A stretch of DNA of 64,000 nt, taken from NCBI RefSeq assembly GCF_000696185.1, contig NZ_KK853997.1:4072410-4136409 (forward strand), written 5' to 3'. This document shows, one piece after another, positions 41,369 through 49,867 of this stretch (positions within the stretch are counted from its first letter, which is position 1; each line of letters opens with the position of its first letter). The translations under genes were made by a program, and so were the position numbers. This stretch comes from Kitasatospora cheerisanensis KCTC 2395 (GTDB lineage Bacteria > Actinomycetota > Actinomycetes > Streptomycetales > Streptomycetaceae). Under the pieces are notes generated by a model, which saw nothing but the letters and a program-made list of their open reading frames with translations, was not told the DNA's origin and did not search any database.

Positions 41369-41529
41369 CGCCGTCTCCGGCGGCAATCGGGTGACCGCCC
41401 CGGCGCGCCAGGGCGGTCGCACCGCCCCCGCGTGGACAAATGAAGAGACACCAACGAGCACGGGGCCGACCGGCCGCGACAGCGGTCACCCGGCGGCCCG
41501 GACGGGTACGGCCGGTCGAGAGGTCCGTC

Positions 41530-42903
41530 ATGGCGGAGAACGCACAGCAACTGGTCCGAGCACTCGAAGGCCTGATCGGCCGTCGGATCCCCCTGCGAGT
41601 ACGCGCCTGGGACGGCTCCCAGGCCGGCCCGCCGGACGCCCCGACCGTCGTCCTGCGCAACCGCAGGGCCCTGCGCCGCCTGGTCTGGGCCCCCGGCGAA
41701 CTCGGCCTGGCCCGCGCCTACGTCTCCGGCGACCTCGAACTCGACCCCGGCACCGACCTGTACGAGGTGCTGGACGCCGTCGCCGCGTTCGCCGAGGACC
41801 CGGAGATCCGCACCCTGCGGCTCGGCCCCCGCCAGCTCCTCGGCGCCCCCGGCCGCCGCCTGCTCGGCACGGCCCTGCGCCAGGGCGCGATCGGCCCGCA
41901 GCCCGCTCCCCCGCCCGAGGAGGTCCGGCACCGCCGCGGCAGCCTGCACAGCCGCCGCCGCGACCGCGCCGCGATCAGCCACCACTACGACGTCGGCAAC
42001 GACTTCTACCGGCTCGTCCTGGGCTCCAGCATGGTCTACTCCTGCGCCTACTGGACGCCCGAGGCCAAGAGCCTGGAGGACGCCCAGGAGGCCAAGCTCG
42101 ACCTGATCTGCCGCAAGCTCGGCCTGCGCCCCGGCATGCGCCTGCTGGACGTCGGCTGCGGCTGGGGCTCGCTGGTCCTGCACGCCGCCCGCCACTACGG
42201 CGTCGAGGCCGTCGGCGTCTCCATCTCCACCGAACAGGTCGCGCTGGCCCGCCGACGGGTCGCCGAGGCCGGCCTGGCCGAGCGGATCGAGATCCGGCTC
42301 CAGGACTACCGGGAGATCCCCGACGGGCCCTTCGACGCCATCTCCAGCGTCGGCATGGCCGAACACGTCGGCTCCGACCAGTACCTGGTCTACGCCGGCC
42401 GACTGTACGAGCTGCTCGCCCCCGGCGGCCGCCTGCTCAACCACCAGATCGCCCGCCGCCCGCTGCACCCCGGCGAGAAGTACCGGCTCTCCCCCTTCAT
42501 CGACCACTACGTCTTCCCCGACGGCGAGCTCTCCCCCATCGGCGCCACCGTCTCCCGGCTGGAGGAGGCCGGCTTCGAGGTCCGCGACGTCGAGGCGCTG
42601 CGCGAGCACTACGGCCGCACCCTCCGCGAGTGGGTCGCCAACCTGGAGGCCCACTGGCCCGACGCCGTCTCGCTGGCCGGCCGCGGCCGGGCCCGGGTCT
42701 GGCGGCTCTACATGGCCGCCAGCGCCCTCGCCTTCGAGCAGAACCGCATCGGCATCAACCAGGTCCTCGCCGTCCGCCCCACCGTCACGGGCGCCTCCCA
42801 CCTCCCCGCGACCCGCGCCCAGTGGCTTGCCGAGGCCGCTGAACTGCACCGTCCGAGGGGGGTCGGGGATACGGATTTGGGAGATCGGCCATCGGTCCGC
42901 TAA
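41530..42903 (+). CDS. Cyclopropane-fatty-acid-synthase-like SAM methyltransferase
   Basis: 457 residues of the CfaS/mycolic-acid-methyltransferase class, which methylate unsaturated phospholipid acyl chains. The N-terminal lipid-facing part (LRVRAWDGS..., LGLARAYVSGDLELD) is followed by the catalytic domain: AISHHYDVGNDFYRLVLG, then SMVYSCAYW, SAM-binding LLDVGCGWGSLVLHAARHYG, QDYREI, and the SVGMAEHVG motif. It has the usual CfaS layout, so acyl-chain cyclopropanation or methyl branching is likely but the exact product is not provable. ATG 41530 has GAGAGG upstream. The tRNA-Ile gene begins 16 bases after the stop. Confidence 0.88.
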   Translation: MAENAQQLVRALEGLIGRRIPLRVRAWDGSQAGPPDAPTVVLRNRRALRRLVWAPGELGLARAYVSGDLELDPGTDLYEVLDAVAAFAEDPEIRTLRLGPRQLLGAPGRRLLGTALRQGAIGPQPAPPPEEVRHRRGSLHSRRRDRAAISHHYDVGNDFYRLVLGSSMVYSCAYWTPEAKSLEDAQEAKLDLICRKLGLRPGMRLLDVGCGWGSLVLHAARHYGVEAVGVSISTEQVALARRRVAEAGLAERIEIRLQDYREIPDGPFDAISSVGMAEHVGSDQYLVYAGRLYELLAPGGRLLNHQIARRPLHPGEKYRLSPFIDHYVFPDGELSPIGATVSRLEEAGFEVRDVEALREHYGRTLREWVANLEAHWPDAVSLAGRGRARVWRLYMAASALAFEQNRIGINQVLAVRPTVTGASHLPATRAQWLAEAAELHRPRGVGDTDLGDRPSVR

Positions 42904-42919
42904 TCTTTCAGTGCGGCAA

Positions 42920-42993
42920 GGGCCTATAGCTCAGACGGTTAGAGCGCTTCCCTGATAAGGAAGAGGCCACAGGTTCAAGTCCTGTTAGGCCCA
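42920..42993 (+). tRNA. tRNA-Ile (GAU)
   Basis: 74-nt cloverleaf: acceptor GGGCCTA/TAGGCCC, D-loop AGCTCAGACGGTTAGAGC, anticodon loop CTGATAA with anticodon GAT, T-arm CAGGTTCAAGTCCTG, discriminator A. CCA is not encoded. tRNA-Ile then tRNA-Ala after gyrA is a typical actinobacterial arrangement. Confidence 0.97.
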
Positions 42994-43000
42994 CCGGCGC

Positions 43001-43034
43001 GAAGGCCCCGATCACCTGGTGATCGGGGCCTTCG
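43001..43034 (+). terminator. tRNA-Ile terminator
   Basis: Perfect 16-bp stem (43001-43016 with 43019-43034) seven bases after the tRNA. Confidence 0.85.
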
Positions 43035-43170
43035 ACGTTCTCCCCCGCATTCGGCCGTGACCCCGTTCGCGCCCGCTCGTTGAACCCGGCGCGCAGAGGC
43101 AACACAGGGTGAGCTGACTCGAAACTGATGTGAAGTCGGGGATAGCCGGGCGACAGACCCGGTCATTGGG

Positions 43171-43255
43171 TGACGTGGGACGTAGCGCGACCTCTGCTCC
43201 GGCCGGTGGACGACCGGCCCCGCCTGCCCCGGGCGACTGGGCGGTTCCCACGTCA
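43171..43255. promoter_or_regulatory. Distant 10-bp inverted repeat upstream of the HTH/coiled-coil gene
   Basis: TGACGTGGGA (43171-43180) and its exact complement TCCCACGTCA (43246-43255) flank 65 bases that include the hairpin GGCCGGTG...GACCGGCC. It ends 30 bases before the gene start, so it could be a regulator's double site. Confidence 0.35.
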
Positions 43256-43284
43256 TGTCTTCTTCCACCCTGTGAGGCATCCCC

Positions 43285-44160
43285 ATGTCCATGGAAGCCG
43301 CGCTGCTCGAATCCAGGACGCTCCGAAGCGGCCTGTGCGAGCGCACCGAAGTCCTCGACGAGGTCAAGGCCCTCGTCCTGCTGCCCGACGGGCTGCACGT
43401 CACCACGCGGATGGTCGCCGACTACTTCGGGGTCAGTGAGTACACCGTCCGCAAGATGGTCCGTCGGCACCGGCCGGAGCTGGAGAGCAACGGATTCACC
43501 GTCCGCAGGGCTGTGGACAACTCCGCGGACCAGAGGGACAAAGAGTCCCTCAGGCAGGTCAGCGGCCCTGCGGACGACTCCTGGGGCGGCACGCAGCGCC
43601 CCCAGGGCGGCGGGAACGGCGTGGCGCTGTACTCGCGCCGGGCCGTGCTGAACGTCGCGATGCTGCTGCGGGACAGCGAGGTCGCCCGCCGGGTCCGCAG
43701 CCGGCTGCTCGACCTGATCGAGACGGCCGCCCGGCCGGTGCCGGAGCCGCCGGCCGTGCACCTGTTCCGGGCCCGGCCGTGGAAGCGGTGGAACGAGCTG
43801 CGGTGGGACGAGCACGAGGCGGAGCGGCGGGATCCGGCCGTCGCGGCCTGGCGGCGACGGATCGACGGGCTGGATCCGTTCGAGCCCGGCCCGCCGGCCC
43901 CGGCGCAGGGGCCGGCGGCGGGGGAGTACGGCTTCGCGGCGGAGGACCTGCCGGGCGTGGTCTCCGAGCTGGCCGAGGCGCTCGGCTCGGTCGACCGGCG
44001 GCTGGACGCGCAGGGGATGGTGATCACCGCGATCGGTGAGCGGATCTCCCGGCAGGAGTCCCGGCTGGACGCCCACGGCGCGCGGCTGGACGCGCTGGGC
44101 GAGGACGTCCGGGCGATCCGGCGGGACGTCGCGCACCTGCGCAGGCGGCGGCGGGGGTAG
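43285..44160 (+). CDS. HTH / antirepressor-like protein with C-terminal coiled coil
   Basis: 291 residues; I do not recognise a named family with certainty. An N-terminal helix-turn-helix (VTTRMVADYFGVSEYTVRKM) is followed by VALYSRRAVLNVAMLLRDSE and VARRVRSRLLDLIE, which resemble the Rha/antirepressor-type module of phage regulators. Then comes a Trp/Arg-rich stretch. About 60 C-terminal residues have leucine/valine heptads (SVDRRLDAQGMVITAIGERI..., RLDALGEDVRAIRRDVAHL), a likely oligomerising coiled coil, ending in RRRRRG. ATG 43285 has GTGAGG upstream. It lies between tRNA-Ile and tRNA-Ala, a place open to insertions, though no integrase or att repeat is seen. One exact DnaA box (43512-43520) lies inside it. 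Confidence 0.75.
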   Translation: MSMEAALLESRTLRSGLCERTEVLDEVKALVLLPDGLHVTTRMVADYFGVSEYTVRKMVRRHRPELESNGFTVRRAVDNSADQRDKESLRQVSGPADDSWGGTQRPQGGGNGVALYSRRAVLNVAMLLRDSEVARRVRSRLLDLIETAARPVPEPPAVHLFRARPWKRWNELRWDEHEAERRDPAVAAWRRRIDGLDPFEPGPPAPAQGPAAGEYGFAAEDLPGVVSELAEALGSVDRRLDAQGMVITAIGERISRQESRLDAHGARLDALGEDVRAIRRDVAHLRRRRRG

Positions 44161-44191
44161 CCGCCCCGGTCGGGCAAAGCGGGCGAAGGGT

Positions 44192-44218
44192 GCGCCGTCG
44201 GTTCGGAACCGGCGGCGC
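44192..44218 (+). terminator. Hairpin after the HTH/coiled-coil gene
   Basis: 12-bp stem (44192-44203 with 44207-44218, one G-T pair) with a three-base loop. Confidence 0.55.
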
Positions 44219-44436
44219 GCCCGGGCGCGTCGGTAATGGCGGGGAGCGAGCCCGCGGTCCGATGACCGTACTGGTTGGGGGAGCGTCAAAGGCGCTTGCA
44301 GATCGGCCGGTTGGCGATGGCGGGGGCCGCTTCTGAACCGGTTACCGGTGTGTATCATCGGCCCCAGGGCGGTCTTCAGCCTGACCGCTGGTTCGTGCCC
44401 CTCCATCCAAGCAAGCAAGAAGGACGAGGTCCCGCG

Positions 44437-44565
44437 GTGAAGAAGCTCCTCCTGGTCGCCCTGGTCGCCCTCGGCGGCTTCTTTGTCTACCGTCAGGTCC
44501 AGGCGGACCGCGCCGAGCAGGACCTGTGGACCGAGGCCACCGACCCGGTCCCGGCCGGCCGCTGA
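44437..44565 (+). CDS. DLW-39 family small membrane peptide
   Basis: 42 residues: KKLLLVALVALGGFFVYRQV forms one membrane helix, then QADRAEQDLWTEATDPVPAGR with the DLW motif that names the family. Very small but conserved in streptomycetes, always near tRNA-Ala. GTG 44437 follows AAGGACGAGG. Function unknown. Confidence 0.85.
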   Translation: MKKLLLVALVALGGFFVYRQVQADRAEQDLWTEATDPVPAGR

Positions 44566-44673
44566 GCCGACGGACGAGTCTTCCTCGGACCGGCCCGCGG
44601 AGCACACGCCGGGGCCGGTCCGAAACCCGCGTTGGGCCTTGCCCGGGAGCGGGTAGGCTAGTGCCCGTTGCTC

Positions 44674-44746
44674 GGGGCCTTAGCTCAGTTGGTAGAGCGC
44701 TGTCTTTGCATGGCAGATGTCAGGGGTTCGACTCCCCTAGGCTCCA
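44674..44746 (+). tRNA. tRNA-Ala (UGC)
   Basis: 73-nt cloverleaf: acceptor GGGGCCT/AGGCTCC, D-arm AGCTCAGTTGGTAGAGC, anticodon loop TTTGCAT with anticodon TGC, T-arm AGGGGTTCGACTCCCCT, discriminator A. The G-T pair at acceptor position 3-70 is the alanine identity element. Confidence 0.98.
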
Positions 44747-44754
44747 CAGTCGTC

Positions 44755-44792
44755 GAACGGCCCCCGACCTGGGTACAGGTCGGGGGCCGTTC
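44755..44792. terminator. Bidirectional terminator after tRNA-Ala
   Basis: Perfect 17-bp stem (44755-44771 with 44776-44792), four-base loop, between the tRNA and the convergent DUF5324 gene. Confidence 0.85.
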
Positions 44793-44830
44793 TGCGTGGG
44801 CCCGGGGCTCGCCCGGGCCGCGGTGCGGGT

Positions 44831-45709
44831 TCAGTGCGGCTTGCGCGGGTCGTGCGGCTTGGGCCGGTCCTCGTCGTCGGCGGCGGGCCGGTCGGCCGGC
44901 GGCGCGGTCGGCTTCGGGGCGGCCTCCGCGGCCGCCAGGTCCTCGTGCGGGACGGAGCCGTTCACGACTGTCCCGCCGACGGGCGCACCGGCGGCGGTGC
45001 CCGGCTCGGGCGCGGAGTCCGGGGTGCCCGGGGTGAGGGGGGCGGAGGCGGGCTCCGGGGGCTCGGTCAGCCACTCGGGGCTGTTCTGCTTGCGGTACCA
45101 CTGCCAGGCCGCCACGCCGGTGCCGATGGCGATCGCGCCCGCGACGGCGAGGCCGGTCGCCCAGCCGTTGCAGCGCTTCTTCCTGGCGTTCTTGGCGGCC
45201 AGGCCGCTGATCTCGGCGGCGGTGACGTTGCCCTGCAGCGCGGTGATCGCGGCGGCGCCGCGGGTCTGCGCCTCGTGGGCGAGCGGCGTGACGCTCTCCC
45301 GGGCGGCCTGGAAGGTCTCGGCGACCTTGGGCGCGACGGTCGCGCGGGCCTGGCCGGCGGCCTGACCGGCCGACAGCTTGGCGGCGAGCGCGGCCTCCTG
45401 GGCCCGGTGGAACGCCTTCAGGGCGCCCTTCTGGGTGTCCGGGGGAAGGCTGGAGAAGGCGTGCTCCAGGTGCGGGGCGAGGTGCTTGGCGTACTGCACG
45501 CGGGCGGCGTGGGCGGCCTGGCCGGCCCCGTTTCGGGCCTGTGCTCCGGCGGCCGCGGCCTTCGGGCCGAGCGCCTCCAGCCGGGGGCCGAGCACCTGCC
45601 TGGCCTCCTCGGCGTAGTGCAGGGCGGTCTCCTTGGCGGTCGCGGCGTAGGGCGCGACGGCGTCCCTCGCCCGTCCGGCGGTCTCGCGCGCGGTGTCCGT
45701 ACGGCTCAC
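44831..45709 (-). CDS. DUF5324-like alanine-rich helical protein with a membrane segment
   Basis: 292 residues. The first ~190 are Ala/Gln/Arg-rich amphipathic helix, with repeats such as VAPYAATAKETALHYAEEARQ and ARATVAPKVAETFQAARES, resembling streptomycete DUF5324 proteins. One membrane helix (GLAVAGAIAIGTGVAAWQWY) is followed by a Pro/Asp/Glu tail that is probably disordered. GTG 45709 has AAGGAGAAG upstream; the frame is open further. Function unknown; the helical part could sit along the membrane. Confidence 0.78.
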   Translation of the reverse strand: MSRTDTARETAGRARDAVAPYAATAKETALHYAEEARQVLGPRLEALGPKAAAAGAQARNGAGQAAHAARVQYAKHLAPHLEHAFSSLPPDTQKGALKAFHRAQEAALAAKLSAGQAAGQARATVAPKVAETFQAARESVTPLAHEAQTRGAAAITALQGNVTAAEISGLAAKNARKKRCNGWATGLAVAGAIAIGTGVAAWQWYRKQNSPEWLTEPPEPASAPLTPGTPDSAPEPGTAAGAPVGGTVVNGSVPHEDLAAAEAAPKPTAPPADRPAADDEDRPKPHDPRKPH

Positions 45710-45876
45710 GGGCTTCTCCTTCTCGGCGGGTGTCCGGCGTTGTCCGGATATGCACCTTTCCACCTGATAGGAGATCATGCATCCTGCTTATCTGCCGAGC
45801 ACCTTCGGCTGAGCCGTCTGCGGCGCCCATGGGATGATTCCCCGGATAGTCAGCTAAAAGACAGGAAGGTACTCCC

Positions 45877-46404
45877 GTGGCCGAGGAACTCACCGCCACT
45901 CTGAAGACCAACCGCGGCGACATCGTGGTCAAGCTCTTCCCGAACCACGCTCCGAAGACCGTGGCCAACTTCGTCGAGCTGGCCGAGGGCACCCGCGAGT
46001 GGAAGAACCCGGAGACCGGCGAGCTGGCTGCCAAGCCGCTGTACGACGGCACCGTGTTCCACCGGGTCATCGACGGCTTCATGATCCAGGGCGGCGACCC
46101 GCTGGGCAACGGCACCGGCGGCCCGGGCTACAAGTTCGGCGACGAGTTCCACCCGGACCTGTCGTTCGACCGCCCGTACCTGCTGGCGATGGCCAACGCC
46201 GGCCCGGGCACCAACGGCTCGCAGTTCTTCATCACGGTGGCCCCGACCACCTGGCTGAACCGCAAGCACAGCATCTTCGGCGAGGTCGTGGACGCGGCCA
46301 GCCAGAAGGTCGTCGACGCGATCGCCACCACCGCCACCACCAAGCCCTACGACCGCCCGGTCCAGGACGTGGTGATCGAGTCGGTCGTCGTCTCGCGCGG
46401 CTGA
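45877..46404 (+). CDS. ppiA: Cyclophilin-type peptidyl-prolyl cis-trans isomerase
   Basis: 175-residue cytoplasmic protein-folding catalyst. Cyclophilin motifs: YDGTVFHRVIDGFMIQGGDP with the catalytic Arg, MANAGPGTNGSQFFITVAPT, and WLNRKHSIFGEVVD. No signal peptide. GTG 45877 has AGGAAGG upstream. Corresponds to Rv0009 of mycobacteria, which sits beside the rhomboid and crgA genes in the same way. Confidence 0.96.
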   Translation: MAEELTATLKTNRGDIVVKLFPNHAPKTVANFVELAEGTREWKNPETGELAAKPLYDGTVFHRVIDGFMIQGGDPLGNGTGGPGYKFGDEFHPDLSFDRPYLLAMANAGPGTNGSQFFITVAPTTWLNRKHSIFGEVVDAASQKVVDAIATTATTKPYDRPVQDVVIESVVVSRG

Positions 46405-46532
46405 TTCGGGCCCTTGCCGCCCCGCGGGGCGGCCCGCGCGCCGCGGCGCGCAGTAGCCTGGACGGTCCCGGCGGTGCCCCGTTCCACGCGGCGGCGGCGC
46501 CGGGACCGTTTCGTTGAGGAGGGACTGCGCCG

Positions 46533-47432
46533 ATGCTTCCGGACGAGCCCGTGCGGCCGACGCCTGTGGACGGCCACGGAGCCGGGCTGCCCCGGTGCCA
46601 CCGGCACCCCGAGCGGGAGACCGGGGTGTCCTGCGCCCGCTGCGGCCGGCCGGTCTGCCCGGAGTGCATGGTGCCCGCCTCGGTGGGCTTCCAGTGCCCG
46701 GAGTGCGTGCACGGCGCCGCCGACCGGCAGCCGCGGCCGCGGACGACCTTCGGCGGGGTGCTGGCGCTCGGCGACGGGGCGCTGGTCACCAAGGTGCTGA
46801 TCGGCCTGAACCTGCTGGTCTTCCTGCTGACCGAGTACGTCTCCAAGGAGTGGCAGGTCAAGCTCGGCCTGGTGAGCTGGGCGCCGCTGCCCGGGCTGCG
46901 CTATGGGATGGCCGCCGGGCCGGAGGAGTGGTACCGGCTGGTGACCGCGATGTTCGTGCACGGCGGCCTGCTGCACATCGCGACCAACATGTTCTCGCTC
47001 TGGGTGCTCGGCCCCCAGTTGGAGCGGGTGCTGGGCCGGGTGCGGTTCCTGGCGCTGTACCTGGCGGCGGGCATCGCGGGCAACGCGCTGTCGTTCCTGC
47101 TGACGGCCGGGCCGGACCAGCTGTTCACGGTCGGCGCGTCCGGTGCGATCTTCGGACTGCTGGGGGCGACCGGCGTGCTGTTCCGGGTGAACCGGGTGCC
47201 GCTCCAGCCGGTGATCGTGCTGCTGGTGGTGAACCTGGTGATCACCTTCTCGCTGAGCGGGATCGACTGGCGGGCGCACCTCGGCGGGCTGGCGGCGGGC
47301 GTCGTCATCGGCGCGGGCATGATGTACGCCCCACGGGCGCACCGGAACCTGGTGCAGGGGTTGACGACGGTCGCGGTGCTGGCGGCGAGCCTCGGCCTGG
47401 TGCTGGCCGGGATGGCGCGGCTGCCGGGCTGA
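46533..47432 (+). CDS. Rhomboid family intramembrane serine protease with N-terminal zinc finger
   Basis: 299 residues. The N-terminus has a B-box-like zinc motif (CHRHPERETGVSCARCGRPV, then CPECM and FQCPECV). Six membrane helices follow. Catalytic Ser is in GASGAIFGLLGATG, the oxyanion Asn in LHIATNMFSL and the His in WRAHLGGLAAG, so it should be active. It cleaves membrane substrates not identifiable here. ATG 46533 has GAGGAGGG upstream. Counterpart of Rv0110/Rv1337-like rhomboids; the location next to ppiA and crgA is typical. Confidence 0.93.
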   Translation: MLPDEPVRPTPVDGHGAGLPRCHRHPERETGVSCARCGRPVCPECMVPASVGFQCPECVHGAADRQPRPRTTFGGVLALGDGALVTKVLIGLNLLVFLLTEYVSKEWQVKLGLVSWAPLPGLRYGMAAGPEEWYRLVTAMFVHGGLLHIATNMFSLWVLGPQLERVLGRVRFLALYLAAGIAGNALSFLLTAGPDQLFTVGASGAIFGLLGATGVLFRVNRVPLQPVIVLLVVNLVITFSLSGIDWRAHLGGLAAGVVIGAGMMYAPRAHRNLVQGLTTVAVLAASLGLVLAGMARLPG

Positions 47433-47530
47433 CCGGGCCGGGGCCGCGCTGTGCACAGGCGGTGGACGGCGGAGCGGGACGGACGATTGGATTTCCCGCG
47501 TCTACGCGCGTTATCCTGCTGCGTTGCGAG

Positions 47531-47582
47531 TTATCCACAGGATCGGCGAAGTTTTCCCCAGTGTGGACAACCCTGTGGATAA
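47531..47582. promoter_or_regulatory. DnaA-box cluster outside oriC
   Basis: TTATCCACA (47531-47539), TTTTCCCCA (47552, weak), TGTGGACAA (47562-47570) and TGTGGATAA (47574-47582) within 52 bases of the 268-bp rhomboid-crgA gap, about 16 kb right of oriC. Three strong boxes this close are not expected by chance. DnaA-box clusters outside oriC that affect initiation have been described in S. coelicolor. Confidence 0.8.
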
Positions 47583-47624
47583 ACGTTCGGACGCTCCGTG
47601 GTCGACCGCCGCGCGGACACGCCG

Positions 47625-47659
47625 ACCACCGCTCCGGCCGGGGGCCGGAGCGGTGTGGT
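47625..47659. terminator. Bidirectional terminator between the rhomboid and crgA genes
   Basis: At least 12 bp of perfect stem (47628-47639 with 47643-47654) between convergent genes. Confidence 0.7.
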
Positions 47660-47700
47660 GAGCGGTCGGACCAGACGCCGCCCGGCGGGCGGCGCCGGCC

Positions 47701-47955
47701 TCACTTCCACTGCGTGGAGACGCCGAATCCCGCCGCGATGAAGCCGAAGCCCGCCAGGATGTTCCAGTTGCCCCAGCTGCGGATCGGCCAGGTGCCGCTG
47801 GTCACGTAGTAGCTGACGATCCAGGCCAGACCGATCAGGAACAGCACCAGCATCAGCGGTGCCACCCAGCTCCGGCCGGAACTGATCTTCACGGCGGTCG
47901 CGGAGGACGGCGGCGGCGTGTAGTCGGCCTTCTTGCGGAGTCGAGACTTCGGCAC
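47701..47955 (-). CDS. crgA: Cell division protein CrgA
   Basis: 84-residue membrane protein that, in Streptomyces, restrains FtsZ-ring formation and times sporulation septation. [13 protein letters not shown] is the family N-terminus. Two helices follow ([22 protein letters not shown] and [19 protein letters not shown]). It ends TQWK, as is typical. The start is GTG 47955 with GGAGAG upstream. Confidence 0.96.
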   Translation of the reverse strand: MPKSRLRKKADYTPPPSSATAVKISSGRSWVAPLMLVLFLIGLAWIVSYYVTSGTWPIRSWGNWNILAGFGFIAAGFGVSTQWK

Positions 47956-48110
47956 GAGGGGCTCTCCTGTCGATGCGCTGTGACCGCGCAGGTGGTCAGT
48001 GGGGGCTGGGGTGGCACACGGGGAACCGGTCAGTACGACCGGAGCTCCGCACATGCCACCGGCGTCCGTTAGCGTAGTGGCTCGCCGGGTCTGAGGGAGA
48101 TAAGGGTACG

Positions 48111-48881
48111 GTGCCTGATTCCACGATTTCTTCGCCGAGCCCGGCCGCGCGCCCGCGCCGAGGCCGAATTGTCGGACGTGCCCTGACCTGCACCGTCTTC
48201 GCGCTCGCCGGACTGCTCTTCTACGTCAGCGCGCAGACCGCCCACGGCACCGATCTGCGCACCGACAACTCGCTGCTCAAGCTGAGCGACGTCATCCAGC
48301 AGCGCTCCACCCAGAACCAGCAGCTCCAGGAGCAGGTCGCCGCCGATCAGGAGCGCGCCGACCGGCTGGCCCGGGAGCAGGGGCAGAGCCCGGACGACAC
48401 CGCGAAGCTGGCCGCGCTGCAGCAGGCCGCCGGGCTGGACCCGCTGCGCGGACCCGGGCTGACCGTCACGCTGGACGACGCCCCGCCGAACGCCACTGCC
48501 CGGATCCCCGGCGTCCCCGAGCCCGGCGTGAACGACCTGGTGATCCACCAGCAGGACATCCAGGCCGTGGTGAACGCGCTGTGGCGCGGCGGCGCCGAGG
48601 GCATCCAGGTGATGGACCAGCGGCTGATCGCCACCAGCGCGGTGCGCTGCGTCGGCAACACCCTGCTGCTGCAGGGCCGGGTGTACTCCCCGCCGTACGT
48701 GATCCGCGCGGTCGGGAGGACCGAGGCGCTGCACGCGGCGATCGACGCCGACCCGACGATCCGCAACTACCTGGGCTACGTGGCCGCCTACGGACTGGGC
48801 TGGAAGGTGCAGGAGAGCGGCGAGTTGAGCCTGCCAGGGTACGCCGGATCGATCGACCTGCGGGCCGCCTCGGCCCAGTAG
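48111..48881 (+). CDS. DUF881 family membrane-anchored protein
   Basis: 256 residues: one N-terminal helix ([20 protein letters not shown]), a coiled-coil ([20 protein letters not shown]), then the DUF881 fold with [32 protein letters not shown] and [18 protein letters not shown]. Found beside crgA and the srtE genes throughout actinobacteria (like Rv0012). Function unknown; likely outside the membrane at division or growth sites. GTG 48111. First gene of a plus-strand block running to srtE2. Confidence 0.9.
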   Translation: MPDSTISSPSPAARPRRGRIVGRALTCTVFALAGLLFYVSAQTAHGTDLRTDNSLLKLSDVIQQRSTQNQQLQEQVAADQERADRLAREQGQSPDDTAKLAALQQAAGLDPLRGPGLTVTLDDAPPNATARIPGVPEPGVNDLVIHQQDIQAVVNALWRGGAEGIQVMDQRLIATSAVRCVGNTLLLQGRVYSPPYVIRAVGRTEALHAAIDADPTIRNYLGYVAAYGLGWKVQESGELSLPGYAGSIDLRAASAQ

Positions 48882-48971
48882 TCCGCCGCGCCGGTCCCGT
48901 TGCGCGGATACCGGCCTGGGCCGGGCGGACGGGCGTCTACGCTTGTGCCGACCCGACCATCGAGGAGCACC

Positions 48972-49142
48972 ATGTACGGCTGGATCTGGCGGCATCTTCC
49001 GGGCCCCGCGCCGGTGCGTGCGCTGATCGCGCTGCTGCTCGTCCTCGGGGTGGTCTACGTCCTGTTCCAGTACGTCTTCCCGTGGGCCGAGCCGCTGCTC
49101 CCCTTCGGGAACGTGACGGTGGATCAGGGCGCCGGCGGTTGA
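48972..49142 (+). CDS. Small single-helix membrane protein
   Basis: 56 residues: WIWRHLPGPAPVRALIALLL with a helix continuing LLVLGVVYVLFQYVFPWAEP, then a short tail. ATG 48972 has GAGGAG just upstream. Conserved in position between DUF881 and the amidotransferase gene in streptomycetes. Function unknown. Confidence 0.8.
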   Translation: MYGWIWRHLPGPAPVRALIALLLVLGVVYVLFQYVFPWAEPLLPFGNVTVDQGAGG

Positions 49143-49200
49143 ACCGGGCGCCGTCCCGGCCCCGTCCGCCCCTCGACGCTCGCACACCCCAGGAGTAGCG

Positions 49201-49863
49201 ATGACCTCCGCCGGCCACCCGCCCCGGATCCTCGTGGTCGACAACTACGACAGCTTCGTCTTCAACATCGTGCAGTACCTGTACCAGCTGGGTGCGGTCT
49301 GCGAGGTGGTCCGCAACGACGAGCTGACGGTGGCTCACGCCCGGCCCCGGGAGGGCGCGGAGGGCTACGACGGGGTGCTGCTGTCCCCCGGGCCCGGGAC
49401 GCCCGAGGAGGCCGGGGTGTGCGTCGAGATGGTGCACCACTGCGCGAAGCTCGGGCTGCCGCTGTTCGGGGTCTGCCTGGGCCTGCAGTCGATCGCCGTG
49501 GCGTACGGCGCGGTGGTCGGCCGGGCGCCGGAGCTGCTGCACGGCAAGACCTCGACGGTGGTGCACGAGGACGGCGGGGTGTTCGAGGGCCTGCCCTCGC
49601 CGCTGACCGCCACCCGCTACCACTCGCTGGCGGTCGAGCCGGAGACGGTGCCCGCCGAGCTGGTGGTCACCTCGCGCACCGAGAGCGGCGTGATCATGGG
49701 CCTGCGGCACCGTGAACTGCTGGTCGAGGGCGTGCAGTTCCACCCCGAGTCGGTGCTCACCGAGGGCGGGCACCGGATGCTCGCCAACTGGCTGGCCGAG
49801 TGCGGCTTCCCGGAGGCGGTGGGGCGCTCCGCGGGCCTCGCGCCGGTCATCGGCCGGAGCTGA
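49201..49863 (+). CDS. pabA: Aminodeoxychorismate/anthranilate synthase component II (glutamine amidotransferase)
   Basis: 220-residue class I amidotransferase that supplies ammonia to a PabB or TrpE partner, for folate or tryptophan. VVDNYDSFVFNIVQYL at the N-terminus, SPGPGTPEEAGV, the nucleophile Cys in LFGVCLGLQSIA, and His/Glu in VQFHPESVLTEGG. The nucleophile loop has Leu where GVCLGHQ is usual. ATG 49201 follows AGGAG. Its place beside the sortase and pknB genes matches Rv0013 (TrpG/PabA). PabA versus TrpG cannot be decided. Confidence 0.92.
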   Translation: MTSAGHPPRILVVDNYDSFVFNIVQYLYQLGAVCEVVRNDELTVAHARPREGAEGYDGVLLSPGPGTPEEAGVCVEMVHHCAKLGLPLFGVCLGLQSIAVAYGAVVGRAPELLHGKTSTVVHEDGGVFEGLPSPLTATRYHSLAVEPETVPAELVVTSRTESGVIMGLRHRELLVEGVQFHPESVLTEGGHRMLANWLAECGFPEAVGRSAGLAPVIGRS

Positions 49864-49867
49864 CCGG

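Noticed and set aside
42920..44746. tRNA-Ile or tRNA-Ala as att sites of an integrated element
   Set aside because: I found no repeat of the tRNA 3' ends, no integrase and no excisionase in the window.
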